64,000 bases of DNA from Demequina soli (GTDB lineage: Bacteria > Actinomycetota > Actinomycetes > Actinomycetales > Demequinaceae): NCBI RefSeq assembly GCF_000971195.1, contig NZ_BBLZ01000002.1, positions 62,001 to 126,000 on the forward strand. The letters are read 5' to 3'. Shown here piece by piece: positions 46,476 through 54,808 of the stretch. Every line of letters begins with the position of its first letter. Position 1 is the first letter of the stretch. A model generated the notes under the pieces. That model saw nothing but the letters and a program-made list of their open reading frames with translations, did not search any database and was not told the origin of the DNA. The position numbers and the translations under genes were made by a program.

Positions 46476-47573
46476 CTAATCGGCCCTAGCCGGAGGGCCG
46501 TGGCGGGGGGTAAGGTCCGCCGGCGCGGGGGCGTGGAGCAGCGCCGTGGCCACGGCGATACCAGCACCGACGATCGTGTCGAGGATCCGCTCGCCGATGA
46601 CGTCGGGCGTCCCGAAGTCCCCGGTGGCGCTCGTGACGATGATGAGGGCCAGCGGCGTGACCGCCGCGACCGCGATCGCGTAGTGACGGGTGATCGCGAG
46701 CTCCGTCACGAACTGGAGCGCGCCGAGGATCGCCGCGAGCAGCCACGGGTTGGGCGGCAGCGTCCCGATGCCCATGTAGACGAGCGCTCCGACCACCGTG
46801 CCGACCGTGCGGTGCAGCCCGCGGGTGACGGCGACCCCCCGCCCGGGCATCACGCCCACGACCACGACTCCCGCCGCGACCGTCCAGTAGGCGCGCTCGG
46901 GATCCGTGTAGAGCGTGCTGATCGCGGTGGCGAGCGCCGCGACGATGACCGTCCGCGCGACCAGCTCGCGCGCGCCACGATCCCACTCCGGCGGCGCAAG
47001 CAGCACGCGCAGGGGGCGCGCGGCGACTTGCCAGTGGACCCGACGGATCAGCGGCGCGATGCTCGCGACCACGGCCCAGGCGCAGCCCACCGCCACCCAG
47101 CCGACCAGCGGCAGCGGCGCGGCGCCCTGCCCGGTCGCGTGCGCCGACATCCCGTACACGATCACGGGGAACAGCGGTCCGGGCGGTCCCAGGCGGTAGC
47201 CGTGCACCGCGACGCCTACCAGCGAGGCGACCAGCACCAGGCCGACGGCCGCCGCGCTGGGGTACGGCCCGAGCAGCGCGCCCGCGAGGGACGATGCGAC
47301 GAGGACCAGTCCCGCGATGGGGCGCAGGCGCAGGCGCTCGAGCCGCGGCAGCGCCGCGAAGTAGGGCACGGTGAACGCGCCGACGCACGCGAGCAGGCCC
47401 TCCTGCATGTGGTCGGTCGCCGCGCCGATGAGCAGCGGCACCATGAGGACCACCGTCGCCTGGAGGGCGATGGGCCAGCGGGGCGCCTTCGGCGGCAGCA
47501 CCGTGCCGAGGCTGAGCACCGCGCGGCGCATGCCGTCGACCCAGATGTCCTTGCGGCTCGGCTCCTCGGTCAC
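46476..47573 (-). CDS. FUSC-type aromatic acid exporter-like membrane protein (copy 2)
   Basis: 365 residues from GTG 47573, four bases after the tadA stop. Same length and layout as the protein at 29369-30466: PRWPIALQAT near the start, GPPGPLFPVIVYG mid-way, DPERAYWTVAAGVVVVGVMPG and RGLHRTVGTVVGALVYMGIG in the second half. Two transmembrane blocks flank a soluble loop with the basic segment RPLRVLLAPPEWDRGA. Likely co-transcribed with tadA. Substrate unknown. Confidence 0.82.
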   Translation of the reverse strand: MTEEPSRKDIWVDGMRRAVLSLGTVLPPKAPRWPIALQATVVLMVPLLIGAATDHMQEGLLACVGAFTVPYFAALPRLERLRLRPIAGLVLVASSLAGALLGPYPSAAAVGLVLVASLVGVAVHGYRLGPPGPLFPVIVYGMSAHATGQGAAPLPLVGWVAVGCAWAVVASIAPLIRRVHWQVAARPLRVLLAPPEWDRGARELVARTVIVAALATAISTLYTDPERAYWTVAAGVVVVGVMPGRGVAVTRGLHRTVGTVVGALVYMGIGTLPPNPWLLAAILGALQFVTELAITRHYAIAVAAVTPLALIIVTSATGDFGTPDVIGERILDTIVGAGIAVATALLHAPAPADLTPRHGPPARAD

Positions 47574-47577
47574 CCGG

Positions 47578-48033
47578 CTACCGCCTGGCCTCGAAGAACT
47601 CCGTGAGCACGCCGGCGCACTCGTCGGCGCGCACGCCCGCGACCACCTCGACCTTGGAGCCGATCCGCGCGTCGCGCACCACGTCCCACTGTGAGCCGGT
47701 TGCGCCGGCCTTCTCGTCCCACGCGCCCAGTACCAGCCGCGGGATCCGCGACTGGAGGATCGCGCCGGCGCACATGAGGCACGGCTCGAGCGTCACCACG
47801 AGGGTGCAGCCGTCGAGGCGCCACGTTCCCAGGGACGATGCGGCGGCCCGGATCGCGACGATCTCGGCGTGGCCGCTGGGGTCGCCGTCGACCTCGCGGA
47901 GGTTCCGGCCGACGCCGATCACCTCGCCCGCGGGGGACAGGACCACGGCCCCGACGGGGACGTCGCCCGCCTCGCCGGCCGCGCGGGCCTCGGCGAGCGC
48001 GGTGCCCATCGCCTCGTCCCAGGTGCCTCTCAC
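47578..48033 (-). CDS. tadA: tRNA-specific adenosine deaminase
   Basis: 151 residues from GTG 48033. Zinc deaminase motifs HAEIVAIR (His ligand and proton-shuttling Glu) and PCLMCAG (two Cys ligands). It converts A34 to inosine in tRNA-Arg(ACG). The gene is divergent from upp with a 62-bp gap that contains a GGACGATGCG copy at 48050; a second copy is in the coding region at 47833 (read as Ala-Ser-Ser). Confidence 0.95.
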   Translation of the reverse strand: MRGTWDEAMGTALAEARAAGEAGDVPVGAVVLSPAGEVIGVGRNLREVDGDPSGHAEIVAIRAAASSLGTWRLDGCTLVVTLEPCLMCAGAILQSRIPRLVLGAWDEKAGATGSQWDVVRDARIGSKVEVVAGVRADECAGVLTEFFEARR

Positions 48034-48095
48034 GCGCCCAGGCTACCGGCGCATCGTCCCGGGAATCCGTGCGTGCGCCGCGATACCCTCTGAGC

Positions 48096-48737
48096 ATGCG
48101 CCTGCACGTTGCCGACCACCCGCTCATCCGTCACAAGGTCACCGTCCTGAGGGACAAGCGGACGCCGTCGCCGACGTTCCGCCTGCTGGTCGACGAGCTG
48201 GTGACGCTGCTGGCGTACGAGGCCACGCGCGACGTGCGCGTCGTGGAGTGCGAGGTCGAGACGCCGCTCGTCGCCGCGACGGGCACCAAGATCGCGGACC
48301 CGGCGCCCATCATCGTGCCGATCCTGCGCGCCGGCCTGGGCATGCTGGACGGGATGCAGCGGCTGATCCCGAGCGCCGAGGTCGGCTTCCTGGGCCTCAA
48401 GCGTGACGAGGAGACCCTCGAGGCGATCACCTACGCGAACCGCCTGCCCGAGGACCTCACGGGCCGCCAGGTGTTCCTCATCGACCCGATGCTCGCGACC
48501 GGCGGCTCGCTCGTCGCGGCCATCGACTACGTGCTCGAGCGCGGCGCCACCGACGTCACGTGCGTCTGCCTGCTCGCGGCGCCCGAGGGCATCGCGCACG
48601 TCCAGGAGAAGGTGGGCGAGCGCGCCGACGTCTCCGTGGTGGTCGCGCAGGTCGACGAGCGGCTCAACGAGAACGGCTACATCGTGCCCGGCCTCGGCGA
48701 CGCGGGCGACCGCCTGTACGGCATCGTCGACCTGTAG
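48096..48737 (+). CDS. upp: uracil phosphoribosyltransferase
   Basis: 213 residues, ATG 48096. Starts [24 protein letters not shown] loop [18 protein letters not shown] and C-terminal uracil-binding [16 protein letters not shown] are intact. It salvages uracil to UMP. GATACC at 48082-48087 is positioned as a -10 box for a leaderless mRNA starting at the ATG. Confidence 0.97.
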   Translation: MRLHVADHPLIRHKVTVLRDKRTPSPTFRLLVDELVTLLAYEATRDVRVVECEVETPLVAATGTKIADPAPIIVPILRAGLGMLDGMQRLIPSAEVGFLGLKRDEETLEAITYANRLPEDLTGRQVFLIDPMLATGGSLVAAIDYVLERGATDVTCVCLLAAPEGIAHVQEKVGERADVSVVVAQVDERLNENGYIVPGLGDAGDRLYGIVDL

Positions 48738-48762
48738 GGCCGCGCGGCGCGCGCCCCGCCTC

Positions 48763-49064
48763 CGACCGCGATCCACACAAGATCGGCACTTGGCATCGGT
48801 CTGGTCGGGGTTCGTGCCGGGAAGTGCATCGGGCGAACGTTCACATCGATGTGGGCGTGTGGAGCGGGGTCGGGCGCGAGCGCGCCCTGGCGTCCGGCCT
48901 GGCGTCGCGCCCCCGACCGTGATCCACACGCGGAATGCATTCCGCGACCCCGTCGTCCCGGTATGCGCCGGGAAGTGCATCGGGCGAACGTTCACATCGA
49001 GGTGGGCGTGTGGGGCAAGGTCGGGCACACGCGCGCCCAGGCGCCCGCCCGGAGGCGATGTCAG
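48763..49064 (+). repeat. 151-bp tandem repeat (two copies) upstream of nrdA
   Basis: Two head-to-tail units with period 151 (48763-48913 and 48914-49064). Matching segments include CGACCGYGATCCACAC at each unit start and the 41-base block beginning CCGGGAAGTGCATCGG at 48817 and 48968, nearly identical in both; the ends match less well. The first copy contains the palindrome CACATCGATGTG, broken by one base in the second. No plausible gene runs through. This takes up about half of the 653-bp gap between upp and nrdA. Confidence 0.85.
48929..48946. repeat. 18-bp perfect palindrome inside second tandem unit
   Basis: CGCGGAATG followed by its complement CATTCCGCG, present only in the second 151-bp unit. 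Possible protein-binding site or a later insertion into that unit. Confidence 0.75.
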
Positions 49065-49133
49065 ACCCCGGTGAGACCCTCGAAGGGTGGTCACGGAAGG
49101 CGGGTCGCAGAGTCTTCAACAGGCAGGGCGCAC

Positions 49134-49186
49134 TCGTCCACACGACACGCCGAGGTGTCCACAGGGTTTACACAGGGTTCTCCACA
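49134..49186 (+). promoter_or_regulatory. cluster of three DnaA-box-like sites upstream of nrdA
   Basis: TCGTCCACA (49134-49142), GTGTCCACA (49155-49163) and TTCTCCACA (49178-49186), each one mismatch from TTRTCCACA, all in the same orientation with start-to-start distances of 21 and 23 bases (two helical turns). DnaA boxes control nrdAB in E. coli; the same logic is inferred here. Confidence 0.6.
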
Positions 49187-49189
49187 GAA

Positions 49190-49237
49190 CCACTAGATGT
49201 AGGGGCAGTTTTCAGTTTTGGCCCCCATATCTAGTTG
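49190..49237 (+). promoter_or_regulatory. paired NrdR boxes
   Basis: Box 1 at 49190-49205 (core CTAGATGTAG) and box 2 at 49222-49237 (core CCATATCTAG) fit the NrdR consensus core CwAtATaTwG with two mismatches each. Start-to-start spacing is 32 bp, the standard three-turn arrangement. NrdR with dATP/ATP represses ribonucleotide reductase genes. Confidence 0.85.
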
Positions 49238-49263
49238 CACACGGGTGTAATTCAGGTTAGATT
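49235..49263 (+). promoter_or_regulatory. nrdAB promoter
   Basis: TTGCAC (-35, 49235-49240), 17-base spacer, TAGATT (-10, 49258-49263). NrdR box 2 overlaps the -35. The predicted leader to the nrdA start is about 120 bases. Confidence 0.75.
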
Positions 49264-49390
49264 CGTGGGGCGCCTCGACCTGACGACGCCGGCAGTTTTC
49301 CCCGGAACTCGCCGCCAGCGGGGCACGTAGTTTTTCACTGGTTCGGACCGCCCGACGGGCGTCGTCCGAGGCACCTTGGAGGGGAGAATC

Positions 49391-52321
49391 GTGACGATCA
49401 CCGAGAACACCGCGGCCGCCGAGACCGGAGGCACCGCCGCGCTGCCCGTCGTGGCCAGCGGCATCCATGTCACCAAGCGCGACGGGACCCGCGAGCCGTA
49501 CAACGCCGACCGCATCAACAAGGCGATCGAGCGCGCGGCCGACGGCCTGCCGGACCAGATCTCGATGACCACGCAGATCGCGACCGAGCTCGCGATCACC
49601 CTGTTCGACGGCATCACCACCGAGCAGCTCGACGAGGCCGCCATCGGCGTGGCCGTCCAGAACGTCAAGGATGACCCGCAGTTCGACGTGGTCGCCTCGC
49701 GCCTCCTGCGCAAGGTCATCTACAAGCGCGTCCTCGGCTCGTACGACACCGAGCTCGAGCTCGCGCTGCTGCACCAGGCGCGCTTCCCGGGCTACATCCG
49801 CGACGCCGTCGAGGAGGGCCTGCTCGACACGCGCCTCACCGACCTGTTCGACCTCGACGCGCTCGCCGCGGCGATCGACCACACTCGCGACGACCTGATG
49901 AAGTACATCGGCACCGTGACCATGCGCAACCGCTACATGATCACCGACCGCCACGGGAAGGCCCTCGAGGTCCCCCAGTACTTCTGGATGCGCGTGTCGA
50001 TGGGCCTCGCGCTCAACGAGGCCAACCCCACGGAGATGGCGCTCGAGTTCTACGACAAGATCTCGAAGCTCGACTACCTCCCGGCCGGCTCGACCCTCGT
50101 CAACGCGGGCACCTCCTACCCCCAGCTCTCCAACTGCTTCGTCATGCAGATGGAGGACGACATCGAGCACATCGCCAAGTCGGTGCGCGACGTCATGTGG
50201 CTGACCAAGGGCACCGGCGGCATCGGCCTGTCCGTGACCAAGCTGCGCTCCGAGGGCTCGCCCATCCGCTCGAACAACACCACGTCGACCGGTCCGATCC
50301 CCTTCATGCACACCATCGACTCGACGCTGCGCGCCGTGTCCCGCGGTGGCAAGAAGTTCGGTGCGCTGTGCTTCTACATGGAGAACTGGCACATGGACTT
50401 CGCGCAGTTCCTCGACCTGCGCCAGAACTCCGGTGACCCGTACCGCCGCACCCGCACCGCCAACACCGCCGTGTGGATCTCGGACGAGTTCATGAAGCGC
50501 GTCGCGGCCGACGCCGACTGGTACCTGTTCGACCCGGCCGAGACCCCCGACCTCGTCGAGCTCACGGGCTCCGCGTTCTCGGCGCGCTACGCCGAGTACG
50601 TCGCCGCGGCCGAGGCCGGCCGCATGCGCACCTTCAAGAAGATGAAGGCCCGCGAGCAGTACAAGTCGATCCTCGTGATGCTCCAGACCACCTCGCACCC
50701 GTGGCTGACCTGGAAGGACACGATCAACAACCGTGCCCTCAACACCAACACGGGCACGATCCACCTGTCGAACCTCTGCACCGAGATCTGCCTCCCGCAG
50801 GACCGCGAGAACATCGCCGTCTGCAACCTGGCCTCGGTCAACCTGCCGGCGCACCTCGTCGACGGCAAGATCGACTGGGACCGCATGAAGGACTCGGTGC
50901 GCCTCGCGGTGCGCCAGCTCGACAACCTCGTCGACATCACCCTGTCGTCGGTGCCCGAGTCGGAGCACGCCAACCGCGAGAACCGCGCGATCGGCCTCGG
51001 CGTCATGGGCTTCACGGACATCACCGAGCGCCTCGGCATGGCCTACGAGTCGGAGGAGTCGTACGACCTGATCGACGAGATCGTCGAGTTCGTGTCCTTC
51101 CACGCGATCGACGCCTCGGCCGACCTTGCCCGTGAGCGCGGCTCGTACTCCAACTTCGACGGCTCCGGCTGGTCGCAGGGCAAGGTGCCGTTCGACACCA
51201 TCGCCGAGACCGAGGCGGACCGCGGCGTCAAGATCGACGTCGACCGCACCACCCGTCAGGACTGGGACACGCTCCGCGAGAAGGTCGCGGGCGGCATCCG
51301 CAACGCGACCCTCATGGCCGTGGCCCCGACCGCGTCCATCGGCCTCGTCGCCGGCGTCACGCCCGGCTTCGACCCGCAGTTCTCGCAGATCTTCTCCCGC
51401 GCCACCTCGTCGGGCAAGTTCCTCGAGGTCAACCGCAACCTGGTGAAGGACCTCCAGGAGCTGGGCCTGTGGGAGGACGTCCGTGACCGCCTCCTCGAGG
51501 TGCAGGGCGACCTGTCCCAGATCGACGAGGTCCCGCAGCACCTCAAGGACGTCTACAAGACCTCCTTCCAGCTCTCGCCCTACGCCTTCATCGAGGTGGC
51601 GGCGCGCGCCCAGAAGTGGATCGACCAGGCCATCAGCCGCAACATCTACCTCGAGGACCGCGACGTCGAGAACATGATGGCGCTGTACGCGAAGGCGTGG
51701 GAGAAGGGCGTCAAGACGACGTACTACCTCCACATGAAGCCGCGTCACACCGCCGAGCAGTCGACGGTGCGCGTCAACAAGACCGAGAAGATCAACTCGA
51801 CCGGCAACGCCGCGGGCCGTCCCGCCGCCGGCGGGTCGTCCGGCCCGGCCCGCAAGGGCTTCGGCGCCCGCAAGGGCTTCGGCGCCTCGAAGGCCCCCGT
51901 GGCCGATGCGGTCGTCGAGACGGTCGAGGAGGCCCCGGCCGAGGTGGTCGAGGCCAAGCCTGTCACCCGCGGCTTCGCGGCCGTCAAGAAGGCCGAGCCG
52001 GCCGCGGTGACGACACCGATCGAGACGGTCGAGGCCGCCCCGGCCACCGGCGCGATCGCCGCCCCGGCGGAGATCTTCGCCTCGGTCGCGGCCCAGGCCT
52101 TCGCCGCCGCGCCCGCCCAGCAGCCCGAGGTCCCCCCGACCTCGCTCCCGGAGACCACCGACGCCCCTGCTTCCGCGGGCTTCGACCCCGCGGCGGTTGC
52201 GCCGCTCGGCGCCTCGCTGCTCAATGTGGTGGAGGGCATCGACGGGGACACGGAGATGGTCGGCGGCGTCGCCTGCCCCGTGGACCCCATGGAGCGGCTC
52301 CAGTGCGAGTCGTGCCAGTAA
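49391..52321 (+). CDS. nrdA: ribonucleoside-diphosphate reductase large subunit
   Basis: 976 residues from GTG 49391 with GGAGGGGAG upstream. N-terminal ATP-cone (VTKRDGTREPYNADRINKAI, residues ~27-115) for allosteric activity control; ten-stranded barrel with catalytic cysteines in SNCFVMQ and NLCTEICLP, and VCNLASVNL. After ~residue 800 an unusual Gly/Lys then Ala/Pro/Glu linker (with KGFGARKGFGASK) of about 150 residues leads to the C-terminal redox pair in LQCESCQ. Class I by its partner NrdB 29 bp downstream. Controlled by NrdR and probably DnaA sites. Confidence 0.95.
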   Translation: MTITENTAAAETGGTAALPVVASGIHVTKRDGTREPYNADRINKAIERAADGLPDQISMTTQIATELAITLFDGITTEQLDEAAIGVAVQNVKDDPQFDVVASRLLRKVIYKRVLGSYDTELELALLHQARFPGYIRDAVEEGLLDTRLTDLFDLDALAAAIDHTRDDLMKYIGTVTMRNRYMITDRHGKALEVPQYFWMRVSMGLALNEANPTEMALEFYDKISKLDYLPAGSTLVNAGTSYPQLSNCFVMQMEDDIEHIAKSVRDVMWLTKGTGGIGLSVTKLRSEGSPIRSNNTTSTGPIPFMHTIDSTLRAVSRGGKKFGALCFYMENWHMDFAQFLDLRQNSGDPYRRTRTANTAVWISDEFMKRVAADADWYLFDPAETPDLVELTGSAFSARYAEYVAAAEAGRMRTFKKMKAREQYKSILVMLQTTSHPWLTWKDTINNRALNTNTGTIHLSNLCTEICLPQDRENIAVCNLASVNLPAHLVDGKIDWDRMKDSVRLAVRQLDNLVDITLSSVPESEHANRENRAIGLGVMGFTDITERLGMAYESEESYDLIDEIVEFVSFHAIDASADLARERGSYSNFDGSGWSQGKVPFDTIAETEADRGVKIDVDRTTRQDWDTLREKVAGGIRNATLMAVAPTASIGLVAGVTPGFDPQFSQIFSRATSSGKFLEVNRNLVKDLQELGLWEDVRDRLLEVQGDLSQIDEVPQHLKDVYKTSFQLSPYAFIEVAARAQKWIDQAISRNIYLEDRDVENMMALYAKAWEKGVKTTYYLHMKPRHTAEQSTVRVNKTEKINSTGNAAGRPAAGGSSGPARKGFGARKGFGASKAPVADAVVETVEEAPAEVVEAKPVTRGFAAVKKAEPAAVTTPIETVEAAPATGAIAAPAEIFASVAAQAFAAAPAQQPEVPPTSLPETTDAPASAGFDPAAVAPLGASLLNVVEGIDGDTEMVGGVACPVDPMERLQCESCQ

Positions 52322-52350
52322 GCGCGTAAGGAAGAGGAGACTTCACAACG

Positions 52351-53340
52351 ATGGGCATTCTCGGAAGCGGCGTGCAGGACGGACTCCTGCTCAAGCCGAT
52401 CACGTACCCCTGGGCCTACGACCTGTACAACCAGGCCGTCGCCAACACCTGGTTCCCCAACGAGATCCAGCTCGGTGAGGACCTCGCGGACTTCAAGAAG
52501 ATGACCGACGAGGAGAAGCACGCCATCACGCACCTGATGTCGTACTTCAACCCCAACGAGCTGCTCGTCAACAAGGCGCTCGCGTTCGGCGTCTACCCCT
52601 ACATCAACGCCCCCGAGGGTCACCTCTACCTGGCGAAGCAGATGTGGGAGGAGGCCAACCACTGCATGTCCTTCGAGTACGTCCTCGAGACGTTCCCGAT
52701 CGACCGCGAGGCCGCCTACGAGTCGCACGTCACCGTGCCGTCGATGGCCGCCAAGGAGGCCTTCGAGGTCAAGTTCATCAAGCGGATGACGGAGGAGACC
52801 CTCGACATCACGACGACTGAGGGCAAGAAGGACTTCATCCGCAACCTCGTCGCGTACAACATCATCCTCGAGGGCATCTGGTTCTACTCGGGCTTCATGG
52901 TCGCGCTGTCGTTCCGCCAGCGGAACCTGCTGCGCAACTTCGGCTCGCTCATGGACTGGATCATCCGCGATGAGTCGCTGCACCTGCAGTTCGGCATCAA
53001 CCTCATCCTCACGGTGCTCGAGGAGAACGAGGACCTGCAGGACCCGGAGTTCGCCGAGGAGATCCGTCAGATGATCCTCGACGCCGTCGAGATGGAGGAG
53101 GCGTACAACCGCGACCTCCTGCCCAAGGGCATCCTCGGCCTCAACGCCGACTACGTGAACACGTACGTCAAGTACCTCGCGGACCGTCGTCTCGAGGAGC
53201 TCGGCTTCGACGCGCACTACAACGTGTCGAACCCCGCGAAGTGGATGGCGACGGCCAACGACACGCTCCAGCTGGTGAACTTCTTCGAGGCCACCAACAC
53301 GTCGTACGAGGTCAACGCACAGGCCACCAAGCTCCAGTAG
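52351..53340 (+). CDS. nrdB: ribonucleoside-diphosphate reductase small subunit, class Ic-like (Phe at radical site)
   Basis: 329 residues, ATG 52351. Diiron-type helical bundle with metal ligands E70 (in NPNELLVN), E101 and H104 (in EEANHCMSFEY), E174 (IILEGIWFY), E208 and H211 (RDESLH). The residue four after His104, where class Ia/Ib proteins have the radical Tyr, is Phe108 (codon 52672-52674), and ligand one is Glu instead of Asp. All spacings (31, 3, 4, 34, 3) equal those of Chlamydia trachomatis R2 (E89/E120/H123/F127/E193/E227/H230), which uses a Mn/Fe cofactor. Tyr110 lies two residues on. Confidence 0.95.
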   Translation: MGILGSGVQDGLLLKPITYPWAYDLYNQAVANTWFPNEIQLGEDLADFKKMTDEEKHAITHLMSYFNPNELLVNKALAFGVYPYINAPEGHLYLAKQMWEEANHCMSFEYVLETFPIDREAAYESHVTVPSMAAKEAFEVKFIKRMTEETLDITTTEGKKDFIRNLVAYNIILEGIWFYSGFMVALSFRQRNLLRNFGSLMDWIIRDESLHLQFGINLILTVLEENEDLQDPEFAEEIRQMILDAVEMEEAYNRDLLPKGILGLNADYVNTYVKYLADRRLEELGFDAHYNVSNPAKWMATANDTLQLVNFFEATNTSYEVNAQATKLQ

Positions 53341-53380
53341 ACACCTGTCCAGCAGCAGGTAGACTGGCAGCACACCTAGA

Positions 53381-53424
53381 CGAGACGCCCGGCGCAGAGC
53401 AATCGCTCTGCGCCGGGCGTCTCG
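53381..53424 (+). terminator. nrdAB terminator
   Basis: A perfect 20-bp stem (53381-53400 with 53405-53424; arm begins CGAGACGCCCGGC) around an AATC loop, 40 bp after the nrdB stop. No T-run follows. Confidence 0.9.
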
Positions 53425-53492
53425 CCGTGTGAGACCCCACCCCACCCCCTCGGCGCCGCATGGGCGCACCCGCACAGAACGAAGGTCACCAC

Positions 53493-54743
53493 GTGAGCGC
53501 CCCCGTCGACACCAAGCCGGTCATCGCTGCGAGCCCCGGGCTCGCGATGTCCCGCCGACAGAAGCTGCTGTACGTGCTGGTGCTCGGCGCGCTCGTGGCG
53601 CTGGGTCCGTTCACGGTGGACATGTACCTGCCGGCCTTCCCGACGGTGGCCGCCGACCTGCAGGCCTCGGACGCCGCGATCCAGCTGACGCTGACCGCGA
53701 CCACCATCGGCTTCGCGCTCGGTCAGCTCGTGGTCGGCCCGTTGAGCGACTCGCTCGGCCGCAAGCGCCCGCTCATCTTCGCGACGCTGCTTCACATCGC
53801 CGCGTCCGTAGCGGTCGTGTTCGCGCCCACCGTCGGCTGGGTCATGGCGGGCCGCGTGCTCCAGGGCATCGGCGCCGCGGGCGGCGCGGTCGTCGCGATG
53901 GCCATGGTCCGCGACCTCTTCGCCGGCCAGGCGCTCATCCGCATGCTCGCCCGCATGGCGCTCGTCAGCGGGCTCGCGCCCGTCATCGCGCCCGTGATCG
54001 GCTCGCAGCTGCTCAACGTCCTCGACTGGCGCGGGCTGTTCGTGGTGCTCGCGTGCTACGGCGTCGCCGTCGCGCTCACCGTGTCGGGCGTCATCCGCGA
54101 GACCATGCCGGTCGAGCGCCGCGGCCGCGCGTCGCTCAGCGCCACCCGTGCCCGGTACCGCCACCTGCTCGGCGACGCCTCGTTCGTCGGCATCGCGCTC
54201 GTCGGCGCCCTCACCTTCGCGGCGCTGTTCTCGTACCTGTCGGCCTCGTCGTTCCTGCTCCAGGACGTCTTCGGGCTCAGCCCCCAGACCTACGGCATCG
54301 TGTTCGGCACCAACTCGATCGGCATCGTGATCGCGAACCAGACCTCGGCGCGACTCATGCGGATCCTGCCGCCGCGGGCGGTCACCACCGCGGGCCTCAT
54401 CATCATGCTCACCGGCGCGCTGCTGCTGATCGTCGGCGACGCCATGGGCCTCGGGCTCGTCGGGGTGCTCATCCCTCTGTTCTTCGTGGTCGCGTCGATC
54501 GGCATCATCATGCCCACGGTCCAGATCACCGCTCTCGCCAACCACGGCGCCGAGGCCGGCACCGCCGCCTCGCTGCTGGGCGCGCTCAACTTCGGCATCG
54601 CGGGCCTCGTGTCGCCGCTGGTCGGCGCGATGGGCGTGTCCGTGGTCTCGATGGCGGTCGTGATGGTCGGCTGTCTCGTCGCCGCCAACGCGATCTTCTG
54701 GCTCGTGGTGCGCCCGCGCGTGCAGTCGACCGTCGTCGCCTGA
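53493..54743 (+). CDS. Bcr/CflA-type MFS drug exporter
   Basis: 416 residues from GTG 53493 (GAAGG upstream); an ATG 11 codons earlier lacks a ribosome site. Twelve spans; signature TVDMYLPAFPTVAADLQ in span 1, GQLVVGPLSDSLGRKRPL between spans 2 and 3, and GAAGGAVVAMAMVRDLFAG after span 4 are typical of the Bcr/CflA family of H+-coupled exporters. Single-gene unit. Confidence 0.92.
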   Translation: MSAPVDTKPVIAASPGLAMSRRQKLLYVLVLGALVALGPFTVDMYLPAFPTVAADLQASDAAIQLTLTATTIGFALGQLVVGPLSDSLGRKRPLIFATLLHIAASVAVVFAPTVGWVMAGRVLQGIGAAGGAVVAMAMVRDLFAGQALIRMLARMALVSGLAPVIAPVIGSQLLNVLDWRGLFVVLACYGVAVALTVSGVIRETMPVERRGRASLSATRARYRHLLGDASFVGIALVGALTFAALFSYLSASSFLLQDVFGLSPQTYGIVFGTNSIGIVIANQTSARLMRILPPRAVTTAGLIIMLTGALLLIVGDAMGLGLVGVLIPLFFVVASIGIIMPTVQITALANHGAEAGTAASLLGALNFGIAGLVSPLVGAMGVSVVSMAVVMVGCLVAANAIFWLVVRPRVQSTVVA

Positions 54744-54808
54744 GCGACACGCGACCCGGCGACGCGCGCCACGGCCCGGCGGCGCATCGTCCTCGATAGC
54801 GTGAGGAC

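Noticed and set aside
49134-49186. DnaA boxes as an origin of replication
   Set aside because: Only three near-consensus boxes, no AT-rich unwinding element, and no dnaA, dnaN or rpmH nearby. The position before nrdA favours gene regulation.
52351-53340. Class Ib (NrdEF) assignment for the reductase
   Set aside because: No nrdH or nrdI is adjacent, and the large subunit has a full ATP-cone, which NrdE lacks; residues match class Ic spacing.
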